Positions 5,268 to 12,548 of a stretch of 14,695 nt of DNA are shown here, piece after piece. A model generated the notes under the pieces. The model was not told where the DNA came from and made no database searches. It saw only the letters and a list, made by a program, of their open reading frames with translations. Origin of the DNA: an uncultured Clostridia bacterium (lineage in GTDB: Bacteria > Bacillota > Clostridia > Oscillospirales > CAG-272); contig CALAFS010000144.1 in NCBI GenBank assembly GCA_937892405.1, positions 1 through 14,695 on the forward strand. The letters run 5' to 3'. The position numbers and the translations under genes were made by a program. Position 1 is the first letter of the stretch, and each line of letters opens with the position of its first letter.

Positions 5268-7607
5268 ATGCGCGAGCGTATTTTGTTTGACGATGGCTGG
5301 CTCTTCCATCGCGGAGACCTGAAGCACGGGGACTCCGAGGTCAAGGGCATTATGTACATGTCCGCGAAGACCGAGCGGTACCATATCGGTCCCGCCGCAC
5401 CCGCCCATTTTGCCGAGGCGGATTCCTATGACAATGTGAGAGAACACAACACCGAGTTGTGGGAAAAGGTAACGCTCCCGCACGATTATCTGTTCGCCGA
5501 CGCCGCCGATGCGCATAAAAACTGTGCACTCGGCTTCGTCTCTTACGACAACGCATGGTATCGCAAGAAGTTTACGGTACCGGCGGAGGATCTCGGACGC
5601 AGACTGACTCTTCTTTTTGAAGGGGTGGCGACGCATGCGACCGTTTATCTGAACGGTTGTCTGATGAAGCACAATTTCACGGGGTACACCCCTTTTGAAG
5701 TTGATATCACCGATTTCGTGCGCTACGGAGAAGAGAATGTCCTCGCCGTCTATGTGGAAACCTCGGAGCACGAGGGCTGGTGGTATGAGGGGGGCGGTAT
5801 CTACCGTCATGTCTATCTGACGAAGACCTCGCCGCTGGCGCTGGATCTCTACGGCATTTATGCCGCCCCCGAGAAGATCTCGGAGGACGAGTGGCGCCTG
5901 ACGGTGGAGAATACCGTCCGCTATGACGACGCGACACCGGAGAAAAAGCCGTTTTGCACCCTGACCGAGATTTTCGATGCGGCGGGCACCCTCGTCGCGA
6001 GGGCGGAGGCATCGGGTGAGGTGAACGCTTACGAAAAAACGGTGCTCACCACGACGATGACGATCGAAAAGCCGCACCTCTGGGACATCTCCGACCCGAC
6101 CCGTTACACCTGTCGGACGACGGTGTTTGACGGGACGGAAGAAGTCGACCGTGATGAAGTGCGCTTCGGTTTCCGCACCGTGGAAATGAGTCCCACGCAC
6201 GGACTCTTCCTTAACGGGCGGCACATTCTTCTGAAGGGTGTGTGCGGACACGAGAGCTTCGGTCTGACGGGCAAGGCATGCCCCGACAACCTCTTCCGCG
6301 AGAAGATTCTGACGATCAAAGAGATGGGAGCGAATGCCTTCCGCATGAGCCACTATCCGCAGTCTCCCGTTCTGATGGAGGCATGCGACGAGTACGGACT
6401 TCTCGTCATGGACGAGACGCGTTGGTTCGAGTCGACGGAAGAGGGGATCGAACAGCTTGTGACCCTGATCCGCCGCGACCGCAACTGTCCGTCGGTCATC
6501 ATGTGGTCGGTCGGAAACGAAGAACCTCTTTTCATCACCGAGCAGGGACGGCGGATCTGCCGTCACATGATGAGCGCCGTGCGCCGCCTCGACCGCACGC
6601 GCCCCGTCATGACCGCGAATGACAAATCGCCGACGATCGCGACCGTTTACGATGAGTGCGACATCATCGGCATCAACTATAACCTGAATCTCTTCGACGA
6701 AGTGCACGCGGCGCACCCCGAGAAAGCGATCTTCTCCTCTGAGAACTGCGCGACGGGTACGATCCGCGGCTGGTACTATCCCGATGATCCCGCGCTCGGT
6801 CGCGTGTCCGCATATGACAAGGACACCAACGCGTGGTTCCTCGGCAGAGAAAAGACATGGAAATTCCTTACCGACCGCGAATGGGTGCTCGGCGGCTTCC
6901 AGTGGCACGCCTATGAGTATCTCGGCGAGGCGACATACCCGCGCCGTTGTTCCTGCTCGGGAGCGATCGACCTCTTCTGGCAGAAGAAGGATGCCTTTTA
7001 TCAGAACCTTTCTCTTTGGGGTGAGGAGCCGATGATTCACCTTCTTCCGCACTGGAATTTCGCGGGACTGGAAGGGGATCCGATCCGCGTCGTCGCCTAT
7101 ACGAACTGCGACGAGGCAGAGCTGTTCCTTGACGGTGAGAGCCTCGGCACCTGCAAAGTGGAGAAATACGGGCACGCAGAGTGGCGCCTTCCTTACCGAC
7201 CCGGCACACTCGAGGTCATCGGACGGAAGGGCGGACGCGCCGTCGTCTCGGATAAAAAAGAGACTTCGGGTTGCGGCGTCAGACCGGAGCTTTCCCTGAT
7301 GAACAAACTGCCTCTGCGCGCGGGGACTTCGGATATGGCGCTGATCTCCTGTCGTGTGCTTGACGCCGAGGGGCGGGAAGTGCCGAACGCCTGCCCGACC
7401 GTCACCTTTACGACGAACGGGCTCGGTAGCGTGTATTCGGTCGGATCGGACAATACCGATCGCGCGAGTTTCCGCCGCTCCTCCTGCAAGATGTATGCCG
7501 GACGGGCAACCGCCGCGGTGAATGTCGGTGAAAAGGCTGGCACACTTATCGTCTATGTCGAAGCGGAAGGACTTGCTATCGGCAAAGTCGAAATCCCAAT
7601 TATCTGA
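5268..7607 (+). CDS. GH2 family beta-galactosidase-like glycoside hydrolase
   Basis: The product is 779 residues with no signal peptide, so a cytoplasmic retaining glycosidase. Domain order is a sugar-binding jelly roll (about 60-185; 'LPHDYLF' 70-76, 'WWYEGGGIYR' 171-180) and an Ig-like domain (about 190-300). A TIM barrel with 'LLKGV' near 322 follows, then a DUF4982-type domain from Trp596 ('ELFLDGESLG' near 622), then a C-terminal Ig-like domain. The probable acid/base is Glu418 in 'WSVGNEEP', the GH2 NE pair. The probable nucleophile is Glu492 in 'FSSENCAT'. 'QWHAYEYLGE' (545-554) follows as in this subfamily. GH2 members with DUF4982 are usually annotated beta-galactosidases; beta-glucuronidase or another exo-activity cannot be excluded. 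The ATG at 5268 follows AGAAAGG by 8 nt. Reading farther upstream would cross the promoter, terminator and rplL. It has its own promoter and no transporter or regulator nearby. Confidence 0.9.
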   Translation: MRERILFDDGWLFHRGDLKHGDSEVKGIMYMSAKTERYHIGPAAPAHFAEADSYDNVREHNTELWEKVTLPHDYLFADAADAHKNCALGFVSYDNAWYRKKFTVPAEDLGRRLTLLFEGVATHATVYLNGCLMKHNFTGYTPFEVDITDFVRYGEENVLAVYVETSEHEGWWYEGGGIYRHVYLTKTSPLALDLYGIYAAPEKISEDEWRLTVENTVRYDDATPEKKPFCTLTEIFDAAGTLVARAEASGEVNAYEKTVLTTTMTIEKPHLWDISDPTRYTCRTTVFDGTEEVDRDEVRFGFRTVEMSPTHGLFLNGRHILLKGVCGHESFGLTGKACPDNLFREKILTIKEMGANAFRMSHYPQSPVLMEACDEYGLLVMDETRWFESTEEGIEQLVTLIRRDRNCPSVIMWSVGNEEPLFITEQGRRICRHMMSAVRRLDRTRPVMTANDKSPTIATVYDECDIIGINYNLNLFDEVHAAHPEKAIFSSENCATGTIRGWYYPDDPALGRVSAYDKDTNAWFLGREKTWKFLTDREWVLGGFQWHAYEYLGEATYPRRCSCSGAIDLFWQKKDAFYQNLSLWGEEPMIHLLPHWNFAGLEGDPIRVVAYTNCDEAELFLDGESLGTCKVEKYGHAEWRLPYRPGTLEVIGRKGGRAVVSDKKETSGCGVRPELSLMNKLPLRAGTSDMALISCRVLDAEGREVPNACPTVTFTTNGLGSVYSVGSDNTDRASFRRSSCKMYAGRATAAVNVGEKAGTLIVYVEAEGLAIGKVEIPII

Positions 7608-7643
7608 AAAAGGCGCATAAAAGAAAACAATTCTTTGCAAAAC

Positions 7644-7692
7644 ACATAAACCCGGCGCCGTGATCTTCGCGATCACGGCGCCGGGTTTATGT
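7644..7692. terminator. 22-bp perfect hairpin between converging genes
   Basis: ACATAAACCCGGCGCC (7644-7659) plus GTGATC (7660-7665) is exactly mirrored at 7671-7692 across a 5-nt TTCGC loop. It lies 36 nt after the GH2 stop and 37 nt after the stop of the opposing GH39-like gene, so it can serve both strands. The U-tracts are weak (GGGTTTATGT on either strand), which is unusual for so long a stem. Confidence 0.85.
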
Positions 7693-7729
7693 TGTCTGCT
7701 TTGGCGAATGAATCCGATTTTATGAAAAA

Positions 7730-9070
7730 TCAGAAGCGGATCTCCGTGCAGGAATAGGGCGGAAGAACAAGGGGTGCGTCCGTAAGTCCGATGCTCGCCG
7801 GGGTGTAGGCGTAGGTCGCGTCAATGCGGAGAATTTCCGCTTCGTCGCGTCTGACACCCGAAAGCTCGAGCGTCACCTCTTTCGGGGCGTCGGTCGGGTT
7901 GGCAAGCAGGAGGACAGAATGTGTGCCGTCGCTCGCGCCGCCGACATAGACATTCGCGTCGTCGCTCGCCGTCTCGATCTCGTCGCCGAGGCGGTAAAGA
8001 TCGCCGAAGGCTTTCAGTGCGTAATATGCGAGGTAGGGACGCCATGTGTCGGGATTGAAAAGCCCACCGTATTCGGACGGACCGAGTCTCGCGTCATAGA
8101 AGCAGAGCATCTCGGTCGGCCCTTTCTGGAACGCGAGGAGGTAGGAGAGCACTCTCGCCGCCGCCATCGGGGTGGAGCGGAGAAGAATATCGTGCGTCGG
8201 GTTCCACTCATTGAGAATATCGGGCACATTGCCGAAGCCGTATTTTTCGAGGACGGCGCGTATGTAGTGCACATGTCGGAGCGCGACATCGAGATCGGCA
8301 TAGACATGCCAGGAGAAATAGTCGAAGGGGCAGTCGTTTTCCTTCACGAAGCGGAGAAATTCATGGAGGAAATGTACGCGCCATTCAAACTCGTTTTTCG
8401 GTGCGGGGAAGCCTTCGAGTTGCGGGTCGTTTTCACATTCATAGACACCGCAGGAGGCGTAGCCGCCGATTCTGATGCTGTCGCCGAAGACGGCGCGTAG
8501 ATGCTTCGAGGTGACATCATAGAGGTGGAAATAATCGGCTTTGCTTCCGCTCCACATCATACCTGTCGGGGAGGGACCGTCGCCGAAGAGCCAGCCTTCC
8601 GGCTCGTTCCAGATTTCAAAGTAGCGGATACCGAGGTGATAGCCGTTCGCCCACCCCTCGTTGTAGTGGCGGATGATATGTTCCGAGATCCGCGCCCACT
8701 TTTCGGTATCTGCCGGAGGGGCGGTGCGGTAGGCTTTGATCTCCGCCTGGTTTTCGATCGTGACACCGAGGCGGAAGAAAGGCTCGCTCTTCGCGGCGGC
8801 GAGCGCCTCCATCAGCTTGTCGGTAAAGGTGAAGTCGTAGGACTCGGGCAGCGTCTCGTCCGCCGAGAAATCACGGAAAATGTTCGGAATATCCACAAAG
8901 CGGAATCCGCCGTAAGCGCCCCCGACATCGTGCAGACGCACGATCGGAATGTTCGCCTCCGTCAGATAGTGGAAAAGGGAAAAGTTCAGACCGATGAAGG
9001 GCGGTTGCCCGACACCGTGCATCGGCTTGATTTTCCCTGTGATGTGGGAAAAGTCCGCGGTGATTTTCAT
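7730..9070 (-). CDS. GH39-like (clan GH-A) glycoside hydrolase
   Basis: This 446-residue protein has no signal peptide. The TIM-barrel region has 'FFRLGVTIENQ' (98-108) and 'YFEIWNEPEGW' with acid/base Glu156. 'FDYFSWHVYAD' (249-259) and 'PDILNEWNPT' with nucleophile Glu288 follow. The spacing and both NE motifs fit retaining clan GH-A enzymes of the GH39 type (beta-xylosidase or alpha-L-iduronidase related). A beta-sandwich tail begins around residue 360 and ends 'LPPYSCTEIRF'. The substrate is not readable from sequence; xylosides are a guess from the family. The start at 9070 has GGAG 6 nt upstream. It is 39 nt downstream of a small GNAT-like gene on the same strand with no clear terminator between them. 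It may therefore be the last gene of the long housekeeping operon, or use a weak promoter in the A/T-rich gap. It converges on the GH2 gene. Confidence 0.83.
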   Translation of the reverse strand: MKITADFSHITGKIKPMHGVGQPPFIGLNFSLFHYLTEANIPIVRLHDVGGAYGGFRFVDIPNIFRDFSADETLPESYDFTFTDKLMEALAAAKSEPFFRLGVTIENQAEIKAYRTAPPADTEKWARISEHIIRHYNEGWANGYHLGIRYFEIWNEPEGWLFGDGPSPTGMMWSGSKADYFHLYDVTSKHLRAVFGDSIRIGGYASCGVYECENDPQLEGFPAPKNEFEWRVHFLHEFLRFVKENDCPFDYFSWHVYADLDVALRHVHYIRAVLEKYGFGNVPDILNEWNPTHDILLRSTPMAAARVLSYLLAFQKGPTEMLCFYDARLGPSEYGGLFNPDTWRPYLAYYALKAFGDLYRLGDEIETASDDANVYVGGASDGTHSVLLLANPTDAPKEVTLELSGVRRDEAEILRIDATYAYTPASIGLTDAPLVLPPYSCTEIRF

Positions 9071-9109
9071 GAAAAGCTCCTCTTTCTTATTATTTGGTAG
9101 ATTTTGAAA

Positions 9110-9523
9110 TCAAACAGTATGGAGGTCAAGCGCGTGCCCGTCGCAGTGACCGTCGAACATGCCGGTCATGTCGCAGAGGTACCCGCCGTCTTCCGAAGGG
9201 CGGAAGCCGACGGCACGGAGAAGGCGTTCCTCGCCGGCATCCTTTGCCGCGCGGCAAAGATGTGTACCCGTACGGTCGATAAAATCCAGCGTCGCCCGCC
9301 CGAGAATAAACATGGCTTCAAAGTCTTCGATCCCCGGCGCGGGGCGAAGGTCGAAGAGGGTGCCGCCGTCTTTTGCAATGTCGAACTGTGAGCCGCCGAG
9401 AAGATGCCCGTCTTCCATGTCGCGCATAGCGTAGACAAAGGCACCGTCACGGGAGGGGATTCCGAGAGAAGATGTTACCTCGCGCTTTTCTTCTTCCGTC
9501 TGAACGGGAGCGATGCGGAACAT
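9110..9523 (-). CDS. Small GNAT-like protein, function unknown
   Basis: This is a 137-residue soluble protein. The pattern 'AFVYAMRDMEDGHLLGGSQF' (about 28-47), then 'FILGRATLDFIDRTG' (72-86), then 'EERLLRAVGFRPSEDGGYLCDM' suggests the back half of a GNAT acyltransferase. The final 'lgF' strand-turn is typical. The canonical acetyl-CoA loop (Q/R-x-x-G-x-G/A) is not clear: the corresponding place reads 'RPAPGIEDFEAMF'. It may be a degenerate or non-catalytic member. The ATG at 9523 lies 4 nt after the rluB stop. Its ribosome binding site (GGGGTGAGG) spans that stop codon, so translation is probably coupled to rluB. The C-terminus is rich in His and Asp. I do not recognise a named gene. Confidence 0.7.
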   Translation of the reverse strand: MFRIAPVQTEEEKREVTSSLGIPSRDGAFVYAMRDMEDGHLLGGSQFDIAKDGGTLFDLRPAPGIEDFEAMFILGRATLDFIDRTGTHLCRAAKDAGEERLLRAVGFRPSEDGGYLCDMTGMFDGHCDGHALDLHTV

Positions 9524-9527
9524 GCCC

Positions 9528-10250
9528 TCACCCCTTTGTCGCGCGGTAAAGGTATTCCACCTCGCGCGGTTCGAGATAGCGCCATTTTCCGACGGGGAGT
9601 CCGCCGAGCTTCAGCTCACCGATGGAAACACGGGAAAGGCGTTTGACAGTCAGCCCCGCCTGCTCGCACATCTTGCGGATTTGGCGGTTTCTGCCTTCAA
9701 AAAGGGTCATTTTCAATACCGTCCCGCGCTCGTCGGTCTCGCCGACAATGACATCGACCGGGCGGATCTTATAGCCGTCGATCGTGAGGGGGGAGGCCAG
9801 GATCATATACTGTTCTTCACTGACGGAACCCGCGACCTTGACGCGATAGACCTTTCCCACCGTGTGGGAGGGGTGCGTCAGACGGTTTTTCAGATCCCCG
9901 TCATCGGTAAGAAGGAGCATGCCCTCCGAGATCATATCGAGTCGTCCGACCGGATAGACTCTCGCGTCGACTCCGTCGAGAAGGTCGGTTACGCACTTTC
10001 TCCCGCGGTCGTCCGAGGTAGAGGAGAGGTAGCCGCGCGGCTTGTTCATCATTATGTAGGTGTATTCCCGCCGCTCGGCAGAGATCCGTCGGTTTTCATA
10101 AGCGACGGTGTCCTTCGCCGGGTCGATTTTCTGCCCGATTTCGGCGGGGTGTCCGTTGACCGTGACGCGCCCCGCCGCAATGGCTTCCTCTGCCTTTCTG
10201 CGGGAGAGAATCCCCGCGTCGGCAAGAAATTTCTGAAGTCTTACTTCCAT
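9528..10250 (-). CDS. rluB: 23S rRNA pseudouridine synthase, RluB/RsuA family
   Basis: This enzyme isomerises a uridine in 23S rRNA (U2605 in E. coli numbering for RluB) to pseudouridine. The 240-residue product begins with an S4 RNA-binding domain (1-48: 'RLQKFLADAGILSRRKAEEAI', then 'GRVTVNG'). The catalytic domain follows, with 'YIMMNKPRGYLSS' (65-77) and 'VYPVGRLDMISEGMLLLTDDG' (98-118), where Asp105 is the nucleophile. 'EGRNRQIRKM' and 'LKRLSRVSIGELKL'-like blocks close it. The family usually has T where this protein has S after the catalytic Asp region (GRLDxxT to GRLDMIS). The start at 10250 is preferred for AGGAG at 10257-10261; the open frame continues upstream to 10577 but overlaps the carboxypeptidase gene. 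It starts 20 nt after the carboxypeptidase stop. RsuA-type specificity cannot be excluded from sequence alone, but the gene order favours RluB. Confidence 0.92.
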   Translation of the reverse strand: MEVRLQKFLADAGILSRRKAEEAIAAGRVTVNGHPAEIGQKIDPAKDTVAYENRRISAERREYTYIMMNKPRGYLSSTSDDRGRKCVTDLLDGVDARVYPVGRLDMISEGMLLLTDDGDLKNRLTHPSHTVGKVYRVKVAGSVSEEQYMILASPLTIDGYKIRPVDVIVGETDERGTVLKMTLFEGRNRQIRKMCEQAGLTVKRLSRVSIGELKLGGLPVGKWRYLEPREVEYLYRATKG

Positions 10251-10270
10251 CTGTGTCTCCTGTATGTGTG

Positions 10271-11389
10271 TCAGCGCGAAAAGATCCGCGCAAAAATGGA
10301 TTTCTTTTTCGGGAGCGGTACGCTCTTTTCCGCGACGAGCGGAATCTCGGCGAGAAGCGTGTCCCCTTCGTAAAGACATACCGAGCCGACCTCTTCGCCT
10401 TCTCGGATCGGGGCTGTGACATAGCGTGGGAGCTTTACCTCCCGCGTCACGGGCAGAGCGCTCTTTTTTGCAATATAAGAGTATCCTTCGACATTCTTTA
10501 CCGTGAGATTTTCCGCACGCCCGCCGATGACGGGCAGGGAATAGACGATTTCTTCCGAGAGAAGGGGCGTGCGACATTCAAGAAGGGAAAAGCCGAAGTC
10601 AAAGAGCTTTTCATGATCCGACCAGTCGTTCGGAGCGTCGAGGGTAACGGTGATGAGCGTCAGCCCCTCCCGCTCCGCCGCACCGACAAGACAGCGTCCG
10701 CTCTTTTTCGTGAAGCCGGTTTTGACACCGACGGCGCCGTCGTAAAGGGAGAGGAGCTTGTTATGGTTGACGACAAGGCGGACGGGATCGTCCCCGAGCG
10801 TGATCTTGTAGGTCGAGACAACATTGCGGAACTCTTCGTTTTCCATTGCTGCGGCGGTCAGGAACGCAAGCTCGCGCGCCGTGGTATAATGTTCTTTTCC
10901 GTCGAGTCCGTGCGGCGTCTCGAAATGCGTGTCGACAAGTCCGAGCTCTGCCGCCTTTTCGTTCATCAGATCGACAAAGCCGTCGACAGAACCGGAGATT
11001 TCATAGGCGAGTGCCTCGGCGGCATCGTTCGCACTGCGGAGCATCAGCCCGAAGAGAAGCTCGCGCACGGTGAGAACCTCACCCGCCGTTAAGTAAAGAG
11101 AAGACCCTTCCACCCCGACGGCGCGCGGGTCGATTTCGACTTTTTGATCGAGATCCGCGTGTTCCATCACGACGAGAGCCGTCATGATTTTTGTCGTGCT
11201 CGCCATCGGGAGGCGGGTGTCGGAATTCTTTTCGTAAAGAAATGTTTGCGTATTCGGCTCGTAGAGCGTTGCCGCACGGGCACTGACCGACACACCGGTG
11301 TCGGAAAACGCATAGACGGTAAAAAGAGAAAATAAAAGGGCGATCAGGAGCAGGAAGAATACCCACCCCGTTTTATTCGGTCGGAACAT
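10271..11389 (-). CDS. D-alanyl-D-alanine carboxypeptidase, S11 family (low-mass PBP)
   Basis: This enzyme removes the terminal D-alanine from peptidoglycan pentapeptides outside the cytoplasmic membrane. The 372-residue product has an N-terminal membrane/signal segment (9-29) and all three penicillin-binding motifs. These are Ser64-Thr-Thr-Lys67 ('MASTTKIMTA'), Ser119-Ala-Asn121 ('LRSANDAAE') and Lys223-Thr-Gly ('VGVKTGFT'). A PBP5-type C-terminal beta domain follows (about 265-355). The extreme C-terminus is cationic and amphipathic ('PKKKSIFARIFSR'), in place of the longer membrane-anchor helix of PBP5. The ATG at 11389 has AGGAG at 11396-11400. In B. subtilis dacB lies between scpAB and rluB together with spmA and spmB. 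Here the position matches dacB, but spmA and spmB are absent. A dacF-type name would fit equally well, so no symbol is given. Confidence 0.94.
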   Translation of the reverse strand: MFRPNKTGWVFFLLLIALLFSLFTVYAFSDTGVSVSARAATLYEPNTQTFLYEKNSDTRLPMASTTKIMTALVVMEHADLDQKVEIDPRAVGVEGSSLYLTAGEVLTVRELLFGLMLRSANDAAEALAYEISGSVDGFVDLMNEKAAELGLVDTHFETPHGLDGKEHYTTARELAFLTAAAMENEEFRNVVSTYKITLGDDPVRLVVNHNKLLSLYDGAVGVKTGFTKKSGRCLVGAAEREGLTLITVTLDAPNDWSDHEKLFDFGFSLLECRTPLLSEEIVYSLPVIGGRAENLTVKNVEGYSYIAKKSALPVTREVKLPRYVTAPIREGEEVGSVCLYEGDTLLAEIPLVAEKSVPLPKKKSIFARIFSR

Positions 11390-11484
11390 CGGAAGCTCCT
11401 TTCTCCGGTATTTTCGGGCGTATTTACGCTCTTAGTGTTACCGTGGGAGAGGAGAGTATGCGTTCCTGTTTTTGTCAGAGAAAA

Positions 11485-11886
11485 TCAGCGGGAGAAGATC
11501 GCGTTTTTCAGACGGCGGAGAAGATCCGGGGCATTTTCGATTAGAGAGGCGATCCGGTCGACGCTCTGCGCTCCCGCAGAGGGCGTGGCGGGGATCAGCT
11601 CGGCACCCCGCTCTTTCGATACGGTGAGAAAGGCAATCGGTGTCACCGAGACACCCGTGCCGCCGCCGCTGCCGTAGGTGCGTCGATCCGGCTTTTTTCC
11701 GCCGTCAAAATCAATGCCTCCGGTGGCAAAGCCGACGCTCACGCGGCAGACCGGAATGACGGTGATTCCCGCCGAGGTCTCGATCGGGGCGCCGATCGCG
11801 GAATTTTCTCCCGCGTAACGGGCGACCTCCTCGAGGGACATGCGGATGGTGTTGTTCGTGCTGTGTGCACCGTTTATATCTTCCAT
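11485..11886 (-). CDS. gerW: GerW (YtfJ) family sporulation-type protein
   Basis: This 133-residue protein has the YtfJ/GerW pattern. An N-terminal helix precedes 'IGAPIETSAGITVIPVCRVSVG' (31-52, split here by the family's conserved T..G..viPv). Then comes a glycine-rich centre 'GFATGGIDFDGG' (52-63) and 'YGSGGGTGVSVTPIAFLTV' (71-89). B. subtilis YtfJ/GerW is a spore-associated protein needed for normal germination; its homologues also occur in bacteria not known to sporulate. The start at 11886 is chosen for AAAGGA about 8 nt upstream. An in-frame ATG at 11940 lacks one and would lie deep in the preceding gene. It overlaps the DUF2953 gene by 13 nt, as ytfI-ytfJ are paired in Bacillus, which argues for translational coupling. 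Confidence 0.88.
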   Translation of the reverse strand: MEDINGAHSTNNTIRMSLEEVARYAGENSAIGAPIETSAGITVIPVCRVSVGFATGGIDFDGGKKPDRRTYGSGGGTGVSVTPIAFLTVSKERGAELIPATPSAGAQSVDRIASLIENAPDLLRRLKNAIFSR

Positions 11887-12446
11887 GCTCTTTTCCTTTC
11901 GCTTTGTGCGGATTTCAGCCATGTACGGAGTGTGTACCATGCCATGAGGAAAAGATCGAGAACGCAGACGGAGAAGGAGACATCGAGGCGGGTGCCCTCT
12001 CTTTGCGAGAGAACATCGGGATCGGTGACGGTGCGCGGAAAGAAGCCGCAGAGGGCAAGAGAAAGCGCACTCGCAAGGACGGCGTGGCGACCGTGTGAGA
12101 GCGCCGCTTTGTCGGGGGCGTCTTCGTCCCCCGGCGCGAGGGTAAAAATCCTGACCGTCGGACGGTCGGAAAAATGAGAGAGCGCCGAAAGTCCCGCCCG
12201 CGCAAGAGCAAGGGACGCTTTGATATTGCGCTTTTTCTTTTTTTGGTTTTGCTGTTTTTTCTTATTGGGTTTTACCGCCTTTTCTTTTTCCGTCATTTTC
12301 CGACCGGGAAAAAGGAGTAGGGCAAAGAGGGAGAGATGGATTCCGATGATGCTTTCCCCGCCGAGCGTGACGCGCAGGGTGAGCGGCTCGGCAAGAAGGA
12401 GAAAAAAGAGGGAGCAAAGAGAGAAAAACAGAAAGTATTCTGCCAT
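11874..12446 (-). CDS. DUF2953 (YtfI-like) membrane-associated protein
   Basis: The product is 190 residues. A hydrophobic N-terminal segment (about 3-20, 'YFLFFSLCSLFFLLLA') should insert in the membrane. A basic stretch follows at about 53-74, rich in Lys/Gln with 'NKKKQQNQKKKKRN'. 'PGDEDAPDKAALSHGRHAVL' (105-124) resembles the DUF2953 hallmark (G..DA..TAL.yG). A second hydrophobic region is near 'VLASALSLALCGFF'. The identification rests on this motif and on adjacency to gerW, since DUF2953 and YtfJ genes are neighbours in many Firmicutes. The ATG at 12446 is chosen because GGAGA lies about 5 nt upstream; the open frame continues to 12494 without a better site. The biochemical role is unknown; an accessory role in spore envelope or germination is inferred from the partner only. 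Confidence 0.72.
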   Translation of the reverse strand: MAEYFLFFSLCSLFFLLLAEPLTLRVTLGGESIIGIHLSLFALLLFPGRKMTEKEKAVKPNKKKQQNQKKKKRNIKASLALARAGLSALSHFSDRPTVRIFTLAPGDEDAPDKAALSHGRHAVLASALSLALCGFFPRTVTDPDVLSQREGTRLDVSFSVCVLDLFLMAWYTLRTWLKSAQSERKRAWKI

Positions 12447-12486
12447 AAAAATCTCCGCTTTGCCGTCATTGGGCGGCAGAGGATAA

Positions 12487-12510
12487 GGGCGCACCCGCGA
12501 CGGGGCGCCC
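12487..12510. repeat. GC-rich hairpin between scpB and the DUF2953 gene
   Basis: GGGCGC and CCCG arms pair with CGGG and GCGCCC around a CGA loop, with one bulged base: 10 bp in all. On the transcribed minus strand it lies 38 nt after the scpB stop and 40 nt before the next start codon. It is followed by TTATCC, not a T-run. It is a candidate for partial termination or an mRNA stability/processing element. Confidence 0.6.
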
Positions 12511-12548
12511 GGTTTTCGTCGCTCACTCAGAGAAATCCGCGCAGAGCC

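Noticed and set aside
5235..7676. Open frame of more than 800 codons on the minus strand opposite the GH2 gene
   Set aside because: It mirrors the GC-rich codon pattern of the GH2 gene, has no recognisable motifs, and runs through the GH2 leader and the terminator hairpin.
10251..10577. Upstream extension of rluB
   Set aside because: It overlaps the carboxypeptidase gene, and the conserved S4 domain begins exactly at the ATG at 10250 behind an AGGAG.
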